A stretch of DNA of 64,000 bases, from contig NC_083345.1 in the NCBI RefSeq assembly GCF_019175385.1, forward strand, positions 118,423,657 to 118,487,656, written 5' to 3'. The notes beneath the pieces are model-generated. The model made no database searches, was not told where the DNA came from, and saw only the letters and a list, made by a program, of their open reading frames with translations. Positions 38,003 to 49,499 of this stretch are shown piece after piece. A program made the position numbers and the translations under genes. The DNA comes from Lycium barbarum. Lineage: Eukaryota > Streptophyta > Magnoliopsida > Solanales > Solanaceae. Numbering within the stretch: the stretch's first letter is position 1; each line of letters starts with the position of its first letter.

Positions 38003-39272
38003 ACGGAAAAGGGCCTAAAATACCCTCGAACTATTGAAAATGGAGCAAAAATACCCTCCATCCACCTTTCAGCCCCCAAATACCCTTACCATCCACCTAT
38101 TGGGTCTAAAATACCCCTATTGCTAACAGAATATTCTGGTCAAACACGTGGCATTTTTTTATTGGTTGGCTTATAAAATTAATTAAACTAATTGACCAGA
38201 TAACCCAAGTGCCCCCCACCCCCTACCCCCCCCCCCCGACCCCCCACCCCCCCGGTGAATTTTTTTTTTTTTTTTGAAAAAAAAGTTGACATTTGTTTTT
38301 TGCACCCCACCCCGCACCCCTACCCCCCCCCCCCCCCCGACGCAAAAAAAATTAATATTTTTGAAAAAAAAAGTTTTGACGTTTTTTTTTGGGTTTTTTT
38401 AGCTGGGAGGGGAGGGTGCGGGGTGGAAAAAAAGTCATCTTGTGCCTTTTAGATTTTTGGGGGGTGGGGGTGCGGGGGAGGTGTAGGGTGCGGGGTGAGG
38501 TGCAAAAAAAATATTGTAGTCTACACTTGTGCCTTTTAGATTTTTGGTTGAAAATATACCATGTTTTTTAGGGTGAGATATTTTTTTTTTTTGTAACTCA
38601 ATTACATTAGACATTTTAATATATCAAAACATTTCACAGTACTTGTGCTTTTTACTAGGAAGTTGAGAAGCGTAACAATATTTTTTTTGCACCCCACCCC
38701 GCACCCTACACCTCCCCCCCCCCCCCCCCCTCCCAGCTGAAAAAAAAAGTTGACTTTTTTTTCCACCCCGCACCCTCCCCCTCCCCCCACCCCCCAAACC
38801 CCGCACCCTACGCCCCCCTCCCCTCCCAGCTAAAAAAACCCAAAAAAAAACGTCAAATTTTTTTTTTCAAAAATATTAATTTTTTTTGCGTCGGGGGGGG
38901 GGGGGTAGGGGTAGGGTGCGGGGGGGGTGGGGTGCAAAAAAAAATGTCAACTTTTTTTTCAAAAAAAAAAAAAAATTCACGGGGGGGGGGGGGGGGGGGG
39001 GAGGTCGGGTCGGGGGGTGGGGGGCACTATCTGGTCAATATTGCAAAAGTTAATTAGTTTAATTAATTTTATAATCCAATCAATAGAAAAATGACACGTG
39101 TTTAATGAAAAGATTCTGTTAGTGATAAGGGTATTTTAGACCCAATAGGTGGTGATAAGGGTAGTTTAGACCCAATAGGTGGATGATAAGGGTATTTGGG
39201 GGCTGAAAGGTGGATGAAGGGTATTTTTGCTCAATTTTCAATAGTTCGAGGGTATTTTAGGCCCTTTTCCGT
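38003..39272. mobile_element. Foldback element (long inverted repeat) in solo LTR C
   Basis: The ends start ACGGAAAAGGGCCTAAAATA and are inverted copies of each other over several hundred bases (about 38003-38430 against 38800-39272), including C-runs facing G-runs. The 7-bp direct repeat AGTTTTT flanks it (37996-38002 and 39273-39279). It has no coding capacity; the ORFs inside are low-complexity artefacts. The arms include G runs of up to 21 (38981-39001). The superfamily is not clear from the TSD. Transcripts would fold into a long near-perfect hairpin. Confidence 0.83.
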
Positions 39273-40049
39273 AGTTTTTAAGGCATCGCTATATCCGTCG
39301 AAATAAATTAGTACTACTTAAGCTTGTGTATTTTCTCAACTCTTATTTTACTCTCTTGCTAAAAAAAAGTAGCTTTGGAACAGCTGAACTAAAATTTCCA
39401 TTTTCCAGTTTTGGGCCATTTTTCAAAAAGTAACCTTTTTTTAAGGAAACTCTAATCAAGTTGTCTAAATTTTGTCACCTTAATGAGTCTCTAGAGTTTA
39501 AAATCAGCTTGGTATTTCTTAAAGGACATTTAAGAACCCATTTTACAAAAATTGTTCTTGTCACTGAGATCCTTTACTCGAAGATAGTTTGTTTGGCTAT
39601 TAAATGATTTTCTTTTGTTGTTTTCTCTTTTTATATCATTTAGTCTAATGTTGTGTCAAATGTAAGTTTCTTTTATTTTCAACTGTTCGCTAAAATATGA
39701 AGCTTAGTTAGTATGTCATTTAGTTCAAATGATTTTATGCTTTAATTATTTAACCAATAACATTTTCACCTATATAAATTAATCTAAGTTTGATCGGTAA
39801 CCGTAATTAACGGATTCTAATGGATGCCTAAGACCCTCCCATTAGGATATTTAGAACCCTTACCTAGAATTTATTAGGTTAGTAAGACCTTTAAAATTAG
39901 AGTTTATTTTAGGCATTTACTTAGGTAAAATAGGTGTCCTGATTCACCTTTTAAAAGAATTAGGTGGCGACTCCTTAAATTAAATAATTAGGAATCACCA
40001 ATATGTTGTACTCCGCTTTGACCCGATTAAAATGGGGTATAACAGATAC

Positions 40050-40404
40050 AAGTTAGTGCAAATAGTTGTATACGCATTCAGAGTTGTATTCACACGTTGT
40101 TGTATCTAGTATCAGCAGATGTTGAATACATCCACAGATAGAATTTGCATCTGCACTCAGTAATGTATCCACACAAAGCTGTATTCACACAAAAGGTGTA
40201 TTTTGGATTCAGAATATACTGGATACAAGTTAGTGCAACTAGCTATATTTTGTATGCAGAGTTGTATTCACACATAGTTGTATATGCAATCAGCATATGT
40301 TGAATACAGCGAAACAAGATTTTGTATATCTGCAATCAGTAATGTATCCACTCAAAATTGTATTCACAGAAAATTATATTCTGCTTCCGGGATATTTTGG
40401 ATAC
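40050..40404. repeat. 178-bp tandem repeat of the MULE, right two copies
   Basis: Units end with GATAC at 40222-40226 and 40400-40404, continuing the unit at 13069-13245 across the 26.8-kb insertion. The array lies between the 3' ends of the two MULE genes. Confidence 0.82.
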
Positions 40405-40708
40405 AAATCATTCAAATAGTTGTAGAACATAGTTGATAGATATCATTCCTTCAAACAATCTGTTTCTGCTTTCAGATCTTTAGTATTGTTTAAGTACTAA
40501 ACTTTAGTATTGGTACAGTTTTAAATCATGAACAAAATACACCACAAACACTTCAATGCTTTCATATAAAATCGTTTCCTTTATTCAGTGTTCCAAACAA
40601 ACATACAGGACCAAAAATTAGGGAATATAAATGACAATCGTCCTTTGCAGTTGATTTGGTCCAATATTGAAAAACATTAGACAACAAGATTTAGAACGGA
40701 AACACCAA

Positions 40709-43351
40709 CTACTTTCTTCGAGGCTCATTTGTACAAGAACGCCTATTGTGTCCAACATGTCCACACCTACTACACGAATTTGTACGTTTAGTTGAAAACC
40801 ATTCAGATAAAGAATTATTGTGCTTCTTCTTTGGCCTTCCAGGTGGTCTCTTGTATCTCGGTGGAAAAACTACCTCTTCCAAAATGTATCCAGGTATTTT
40901 CCATTCACTCTTATCGGGTAGAGGATAAACTAGGATATCATAAGTCTTCATCACAGTTTCAGGTTTGTATATTTTTTAGCAATATTTGTCGGCTGTGAGA
41001 ATTTTTTTTCTTAAGAACAGCCCAGGCATGTGGGCAGGGAATCTCCGCCATCTGAAACTCTTGGCAACTGCATGTCTTCTTTTCAATACAAACTATGAAA
41101 CACCGCCCCTCATCAATTACCGTGTGCACATATTCGGTTGATGGTATTACCTAAGAAACCATACAAAAATATATTAGCATGTTACAGGCGTATTTCGACT
41201 AATATATAAATATAAGAATCATACAGACCATGAAATATACCAAAGAAATTAAATGCACAAACAAATACACAGAAACTAACCGTCATGCGTGCAGATTTAC
41301 GCTCATTAATGGAAAGCATTTCATTGAATTTCTTCCCAAGTGTTGTGAATGTATATGAACCATTTTGTCGGTTAGTGAAATTCCAGCGCCCAAACATAAT
41401 CCTAACTTCTTCCAGAAAATCAAATATTGGCAATTCTCTTGCTTGTACGAGAGCTGAATTGATAGACTCAGCAATATTAGACGTCATTGTCCATGCTCGG
41501 TTGACTGGAACATAAAGCCTAGACCACTTTTCCCTTACGGCTAACTCCAAGTAATCCTTTACACGAATATCCACCGTCTCAACCTTTTCCATTAGCATGT
41601 CAAACTCATCCTGTGTATATGCTTTTGCCATTGCATAGTACACCCCACTCAGCACCTTGTGACTCTTTCTATATTTATTGTATACATTCTTCCAAAGATG
41701 CCATATGCATGCAAAATGGGGAACATTAGGATATACTTTGGATACAGCCTTGATGATGGTTTCATGCCTATCAGATACAACACACATGCTCTCCCGTAGC
41801 CCATAAGCTTCCTTGAACTGTTCAAAGAACCATGTCCAAGACTTATCATTTTCTGAATCAATCACGCCATATGCCAAAGGTAGTATATTCCCTGCAAAAT
41901 CAGTTGAATACATAATTTTTTTTTGAGTTCTGTAAGCTTTTTATATAACTAAAATGATCTATTTTGAAATAGCTGCACCATCCATCGTGCTCGCTGAAAC
42001 AAATGTCCCATTGTATGCTATTTTGATGTGGTTGCCATCTACAACCACGATGGGTCGACAATATTCAAACCTCTTTATAAAGGCATATAATGCTACAAAA
42101 AGATACAAGAACTCATTTTCAGATGTTTTCTTCATTCTTATATGAGAACCTGGGTATGTTTTATCCAAAATGTATATGTATCCCGGCAATTTCTTGTATG
42201 ACTCGGCTGGCTCGCCCCTTAACTCCGTCATAGCCTTTTCTTTAGCACGCCATGCTTTCATGTATGGCACATCCACCCCAAAATCATTTTTAACATCATC
42301 TACTATATCACTAGGCACATATTTCCTCTTATAATTTCTAAATTTTGGCTTAATAATGCGAGCTATAAAACCACTACTAGCTTGATGTTGCGTATACACC
42401 TTATCCTTCAATGGACATGTATGTTTCTCCACGAACTCTCTGATTTTGAACATAGCTGATCTGTTGATACTTGAAGCTTTCAATTTCCACTCACATTGTC
42501 TAGAAAGACATGCAAGAGTGTAGCTGCAATACCAGATATGTATATATACATATACAGTCAAAAAATACACATCATATGATTATTCAAAACAGTGAATTTA
42601 GAAAATATATAATAATCAAAACACACATATAATCATGTATTCAAATTTAGTAGACATACATGTAAGCAGTTTAATACACTACCCTAACATAATTGTATTG
42701 AATTTATAGAGACATACAAATACATCAAAAAAATCAGTAACTAACTAACCTTACAGAATTTGACCTCTCTGTTTGGAATTGAAATCTATTGTCAATAGCA
42801 TACTTTGTCATCACAGCTTTCAAAGTTTCCTTATCATTGTATACCTGATTTACCATGACTTCTTTATGATTACGGTTTGAAATTATCAAATCGTTCTCTC
42901 CTCCGAATATAACTATTTCCTTACTAGAAGCTGATGCCGCCAGTGCTACTGAATCATTAGCATCCATTTCTTGTATATCATTTGTATCCGCTATTGCTAG
43001 GCTACCTTGAATAAAAATTTCGCCTGATAGATTGTATTCACGCGTCCTATCAGTTGTTGTGATACACAACGGATACATCTCGAACTGCCTATTCTCTTTC
43101 TTCAGTTCAACATACACCCGGACACTCATGTCGTTGTGTATTTCCATAGGCATGGAATTACCATCGATCATATATTTGATAGTGATTTTTTTGATACTTG
43201 TATCTATTCGCGCCTGCTTCGTTATTGCATCAACTAACTCATCATACGAGGCATACTCTTTGAAAACTACTGCATCTATAGAGTAATTAACGAAACAATT
43301 GTCATCGTTTCAAAAACCAGAATGTCGAATAACCGCTGTTATATTAGACAT
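40709..43351 (-). pseudogene. MuDR-type MULE transposase gene, decayed
   Basis: The minus-strand gene starts at ATG 43351-43349 (MSNITAVIRHSG). Exons are about 43351-42760, 42525-41973, 41905-41280 and 41155-40709, with borders partly approximate. Domains in order: an N-terminal MuDR region; the DDE core with Asp in VVVDGNHIK, Asp in VVSDRHETI and Glu in NIAESINSAL; a SWIM zinc motif (CSCQEFQMAEIPCPHAW); an AT-hook-like RPPGRPKKK; and a C-terminal CCHC knuckle (CSRCGHVGHNRRSC). Lesions are TGA at 43312-43310 where Trp is expected, a splice donor changed to CT at 41972-41971 after STMDGA, and an extra A in an eight-A run at 41009-41002 that shifts the frame after the SWIM motif. It is convergent with the Ulp1-like gene, the layout of Ulp1-carrying MULEs. 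Confidence 0.83.
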
Positions 43352-43971
43352 TACTTGAATTTAGAACGGTAAATTCAGGACTGCAAAAAATTAGCAACAA
43401 AATCATCTGTAAGACTGTTGTATCATCTATATCTGTATAAATTGGTCATGAACATAAATTGAACTATTAATTACCTTTTGCTGTATAGCGACGAGATGAA
43501 TCCAACAATGTCTGTATACGTCAACAAAAAGGATTTACGTAGAAACTGATACATACAACACCGAATTTGACATACACAAACGCAAGAGATTCGCAATTTA
43601 ATTCTGAGATAGTTTTATGTATGGAATTGGTAGAATTGAATTCTAAATTTTGATTGAAATTGCTCTATTTTCAGTTATTGATGATGCAAATTTGAATGTA
43701 TGGAGGAATAAAGAGTCAATTTTTGGAAGCTATCTGTTAAGCATGATTTTAGGAAGATTTTTTTTTTGTTTGCCATGTTTAAAAAGATTTAGTTCCAAGA
43801 TTTCAGCAACTTTTTAACTCACTGTATTCCTGAATACAGCGTGAAACCGATGTTGGATACACGCAGATAAGTGGGTTGGATTTGCTACGATACGTAAATA
43901 ATGAAAGTGTTGCTACGCTGAATCTTTAACCCTCAAATGTTAGTCATTTGTGAAATTTTCCCTAGATTAAA

Positions 43972-46261
43972 ATCATTGTCTGGTTGAAAATAGAGGTGGA
44001 TTTAAGGCGGGTCTATGCGTTTATCTGAACTCATTACTTCTAGCGGGAACTATGCAAACATACGCAAAAAGACTTATATTTGATAACTTTATTAAAACAA
44101 TTAATACGCACGTCTTCATGAATGAGTAAATAAGATGATGAATTTAATATGTTACTACAAATATTTGGCAGACTGCTACAGTTTCTGAATCATACACACA
44201 CACACACACTAAATAGTACTTCCTTAGAAATTAGAATATCTGGCTGCATGGCGTCATTAAGCAATATGATTGGTAATAACTGCTTAAAAGAATTTATTAA
44301 CTCTATTACTACGTAACTATATTGTTGTAAACAAGATTATAACAAGAAAATAGAGTTAATTAAAGTGATAGCATATATGTATAAAATATTAAGCGTATTT
44401 CCCGATAAATGATGGAAAATAGAAAAATAGTAGAAAAAGTGTCTGACTTGAAGTAGCCGTTGCATTTTCAGTGAAATTGGAGCTAAAGCGTATAACAAGG
44501 AGCAAAGCAGCAAACAAAGTTTTCAGTTTTTCTAGCAAACAAAATTCCAAATAATATTGAAAAAACAAAAGTATGAAGAAGCTTCTTTAGAGTAGTGAAG
44601 TAGAAAACAGAAACTGCATAAATATTTATGCAATTCTAAAACAAAAACGAAAATATACATATGAAAAATCAAACAGAAAAACAAATCAAAATAGATAACT
44701 ACTTTCTTATAGTTTCATAATTACAGAGTTCTCGAAGAACACTTCTCTCAATTCTAGATGTAGTTTAGAGATGAAGTTAAAATACTCATTTTAATTTAAA
44801 GAAACCTTATCATATAGCAGGGATCACTAAATTAAAGAAAATTTCATCCAGTCATATAGTTGTTATTAGTTCTAAATATAAATTTTATTGGAAGCTAGTA
44901 TAGGATGTTAAGTTGATTTCAGTTAAATTCTTCAATAAAACCAAGAGGAGGTGTGTGGTTGTTGTTTGTGTTATTTTCTCAGTTATTCCATTCCTGTTGA
45001 AGTCTCCAAAAAATTAAGGGAAGAAAATAGGTGCGTAAATTCTTTTCAGCATATAGAGATTGAATACCAAGTGCAACAACTATTAAGCAACACATTTGAT
45101 AATATTGATCAATAAACACTTCTCAAATAAAAGAAAATAGTAATTGTACAACATTTCAGAGTCTTACTGTAATTTGTTTTTCATATTTTAGCCACTAAAT
45201 TTCTTTTCCCGAGCATTCAATACATTTTCTACCGTCTGGCATCATCTCTCGCATGTCAATGCCAACAAACTGCCAATAGTACACTCTTCCACGTTAGGGT
45301 CAGATCCACTATTACAGTATCGGGTTCATCTGAACTCAATATTTTTAAAGCCAAACATAAGTTTATGATAAAAATTACTAAAATTACAATAAATAATAGA
45401 TATGAACCAATAACTTTAAAAATATAATAAATTAATACTAAAAACCTTAAAGGTTTAACCCATATAATCTAACCTGAAATCGGTTTTCTTTCAGAAACCT
45501 GTTATACATACAATATCCCTGATTTTATTTAACTCTAATTGTGGTTACAAGAATTATATATGTATGTGAATAAGCTAAGGATGTTCCAAAGGCATAAAGT
45601 AGAAGAAGTTAGTGGACAAAACAGATATTCAACTATAACTTGTAAGGTACTAAATAAAAGCATACTGTTGTAACTTTCTCACCAATATTGATTTCTCGCC
45701 TAGGTTCCATTGAAATTGAAAATATGACAATTCAACGTTACAGTTTTCCAGACGGCCTGAAATAAAACATCACTAAGTCGATGCGTCTTTTCGGTTGGCC
45801 AGTAGAACTTTTTTATCATGACCAACTGAGGATTACGATATTGTAAATGTAATTAATCTGTTTTATTTCTGCTATGTGTAAGTGTGGATACATGGCCATT
45901 TGTTGAAACAATTGGTATTTACTCTAATTTCAAGAATACTCTTAAGAAGGAAAAAGGATTTGGAAACTACCACAATGTAGTTTGGATGAAATCAGAGACC
46001 ACTATATATAGTTAGATTGGAAATTGGGTGGTCAAGTAGAGAATTAGAAAGAACAAAAAGTAAATAATAAATTAAATACAACTTAATACTCATGAATGTA
46101 TATTTGCTTCTAATAACGGTTGGAAAGTGATACAAAGAGCTTTCATTGAATTTATGATGAAAAATAGACAAGCCGTTTCTGGATTAGAATGCTAATGCTT
46201 CCTTATCAGCTACCCTTTGTTTTATGGGACAACTACGTATATATACATCTTAATGAGAATT
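43972..46261. other. Intergenic DNA, no gene seen
   Basis: AT-rich sequence right of the MULE. The only ordered feature is a short (CA)n near 44193-44210. I see no ORF, tRNA or clear transposon ends. Confidence 0.5.
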
Positions 46262-47254
46262 ATTTACGAAATGTGACGATAGTTTTATATTTAAAAAATA
46301 TAACATTACAAACCCTATACAAAACATGTTTTTAAAAAAAATTAATTTTTTATTATTATTTTTTATTTTTTAAATATTTTTTTATTTTTTAAAATATTTT
46401 TTTCACTAAAAAGTTTATGTATAAAAGTTGTATGAACTGTGTATATCTCACCCAAGGCTTAAAAAGTTCGCTAAAAATTTAGCGTATGGAAAATGTATGA
46501 AATGTGTATATCTCATTCAAGGCTTAAAAAATCCGCTCAAAATTGTGTGTATGAAATTTGTATCTCGCTCAAGTCTTAAAATTTCGCTCACATTTTCATG
46601 TATAAAGTTCATGTAGATTTCTGTAAAATTAATACAACTACAACAACATTGTATACAACTTTGATACAACATTCAAGACTTAAAATAATCGCTCAAATTT
46701 TTGTGTATGAAATGTGTATATCTTGCTCAAGGCTTAAAAAGTTCGCTCAAATGTTATGTATGAAAAACGTATGAAATGTGTATATTTCGATCAAGGCTTA
46801 AACATTACGCTCAAAATTTTATGCATGAGCATGGTATGAAATGTGTATATCTCGCTCAAGACTTAGAATTTCATTCACATTTTTCGTATATAAAGTTCAT
46901 ATTTTTTGGAAAATTAATACAACTACAACAACATTGTAACAACTTTCACACAATATTCAAGGCTTAAAGTTTCGCTCACAATTTTGTGTATGAAAATTAT
47001 ATTAAAAATTTCACTCACACATACACATTTCATACATTTTTCATACATAAAAATTTGAGGTAATTTTTTAAGCCTTTGAGCAAAAAAAAAATATTTTTTA
47101 AAAAAAATATATGAATTTTTTTTAATTGTTTTTTATATATATATATTTTCTGGAAAAAAAAATAAAAAACTAAAAATATATGAAAATCCGTCATGTTTCG
47201 TAATATATCGTTATGTTTTGTAAATAAGAAAAACTATCGTCACGTTTCGTAAAT
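46262..47254. mobile_element. Foldback/MITE-like element with internal repeats
   Basis: The terminal inverted repeats are ATTTACGAAATGTGACGATA on the left and ATTTACGAAACGTGACGATA on the right (minus strand), followed by a second TTTACAAAACATAACGA-like block at the right. The TSD is uncertain; ATT may be duplicated. The interior holds about seven imperfect copies of a unit with 'gtatgaaatgtgtatatctcgctcaagg' (split: GTATGAAATGTGTATATCTC, GCTCAAGGCTTAAAAA) between about 46412 and 47000. No transposase is encoded. Confidence 0.68.
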
Positions 47255-47962
47255 ATTTCTCCTTAACATGTATATGTATGTAGTTTTCCCTTGTTTTATT
47301 CAATTGCTATTACGTGGGCTGGTCAAGACAATAACTGTTACTTGGGTTTTATTGTAAAGGTTGTGGGCTTATTTATTGATTGAGGCTGTTATTAGCAGAA
47401 AATGAACCAAAAATGTAATTAAAAATGAGAAAAATATCAAAAAAAAAAAAAAAAAAAGATAAATGCAAATGCTGGCCATAGAGAGGTGTCACATCACCTT
47501 ATCTATGTCTAGTTTTATATTATATATAGATATAGACTGGGGTCGTAGCTAATGGGCTTATGATATATCCATTTCCCTAGTGTGAGGCTGATTTACACAA
47601 ATGTCCTTTTGAGGCACTCTTTAGATTTTATTCCTATTTTTAAAAATTATGCAAATATAACCCTTGGGAAATTATTCTTTTGGAAAAAGTTAGTCTCAGA
47701 AAATATTTGCTTATCTATTGCTCAACCTTACAGATAAAATATCAAACTGTCGTTTAACGTCTACAATAACTTACAATATTTAAACCGTAATTGGTCTAAT
47801 CTAAAGGTCCATAAGTTATAGTAACAAAAAAGTCATTTAATTAATTAGATATCCCAAAAAGTGACAACCAACCAAAATTTCACCTAGTGTGAGTGTGTGA
47901 GATCAGCTTGTTCAATAATTCTGTTTAGGCCCAAGAGGGTTGATGCATCAAAATATAGAGGG

Positions 47963-48163
47963 TCATTCGCTCTTTTGTACAGGTCTTTAATTTTTACTCT
48001 TCAAGACAAATAATTTTTTTGCGAGACATAAGTTTATATTTTCTCTCTACAATATCTCACAAGTTATATCGGATCCCATAAAGAACTTATGCCCTGCTAG
48101 CCATAAGCTCGATTTGGAAGGCCAAAAATTAAAGACCAGCCCATTTGAAAGAGCAAACCGTGA
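47963..48163. mobile_element. Short MITE of the 'ggtctttaattttt' family
   Basis: About 200 bp with inverted ends sharing GGTCTTTAATTTTT and GCTCTTT (left near 47966-48000, right near 48118-48160 on the opposite strand). It lies next to a longer relative at 48186. The exact borders and TSD are not resolved. Confidence 0.55.
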
Positions 48164-48185
48164 AATTTCTTCAAATATAGAAATC

Positions 48186-48757
48186 TTTGTGGGCAATTTG
48201 CACGATTGCCCTTATTGAGGGGTGGTCTTTAATTTTTTCCCTCAAATTGGTGGTCTTTAATTTTTGGCCCTCGCTAAAACCTCTTGGTTCCGGGTTCGAA
48301 ACCCCGCTTAGTTAAAAATTTAAAAACAATTAGCAAGGTAGAGTTCACGCAGAGTTTTTCTACCTTCAGGAAGAGTTTGAAACTCTGCTTTAAGTAGAGT
48401 GTAGTCAAACTCTACCTGATCAGGCAGAGTTTGTTAAACTCTGCCTGATCAGGTAGTGTTTGACTGCAAACTCTACTTAAGGTAGAGTTTGCCTTCAGGC
48501 ATAAGCTAAACTCTCCCTTAACGCAGAGTTTTTCCTTCAGGCATAAAGCAGAGGTTTGCATTAAGGCAATTTTTTTTTAATTTTTTTTTTACTCAGTTGG
48601 ACATTTGCAAAACTCTGCCTTGCGATTTTTTTTTTTTTTACTGAGCCAGGGTTCGAACCCAAGCCTCATGATATTAGGCGAAGGCCAAAAATTAAAGCCC
48701 ACCAATTTGAGGGACAAAATTAAAGACCAATGCATTTGAAGGATAATCCGCACAAAA
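48186..48757. mobile_element. MITE with tRNA-B-box-like motifs and nested palindromes
   Basis: The ends TTTGTGGGCAA and (minus) TTTTGTGCGGA carry a shared inner block CCCTCAAATTGGTGG and CTTTAATTTTTGGCC in inverted orientation; a probable TSD is AAATC (48181-48185 and 48758-48762). The centre is a set of palindromic 'aaactctgcctgatcagg' words (48330-48520). GGTTCGAAACCCCGC (near 48292-48306) and, inverted, GGGTTCGAACCC (48649-48660) look like Pol III B boxes, but they are symmetrical parts of the inverted repeat. Confidence 0.68.
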
Positions 48758-48762
48758 AAATC

Positions 48763-49419
48763 AATCTTCGTTAGGCTAATCAGTAAGCTTCCGGGCTGCA
48801 GTCCAATTTCTTAATGTTATGCTAAAAGGGCCTGCAAACAACAAAGGCCCATAAAGGGAATGCTCTTTTTGAGTAGTGAATTATATAGATAGCCTCAGCA
48901 ATTGAACATTGAGAACCTAGGTATAAAACGAAATACACTATATGCAGACGCGATTTCAAATTTTAGTGTCAGTGGGGTCAGAATAAATGTCATTTAATTA
49001 TATTCTTACATGTCAAAAAGAATTATTTTATGCTTACATAATTCAAATTGAAAGCAATAAATTCGATTAAACCTACTGAAATCATCCTAAATCGGCCTTT
49101 TACCATAAGACCTATCATTAATTCCAGAGTACCCGTAAATCTGAAAGACTCTATTAGCATGGCACCAATTTTAAACAATACCTAATCTAGTTTTTTTTTT
49201 TTTCGCATCAAGTCTCGTGCCTCTTTGATATATATAAATATTTCTTTTGTTTCAAATCATGCCTGAACATGAATCTATATAATTGATCCTAACTAACTTC
49301 AAGTTGAGATGTAATACTGATTGTTGTTGAAGGTCAAAGGCGGATGTACCATCTGCGGTACGAGTTCGGCAAAATTAATAATTATGGCTCAAATCTTAGT
49401 TATATGTTAGAGAAATCCA

Positions 49420-49499
<80 letters not shown>

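Noticed and set aside
38255..38806. Gly- and Pro-rich ORFs
   Set aside because: G and C homopolymers of the foldback element.
48285..48310. Possible tRNA gene or SINE from the GGTTCGAAACC motif
   Set aside because: No A box, anticodon arm or acceptor pairing; the motif is mirrored at 48649-48660 as part of an inverted repeat.
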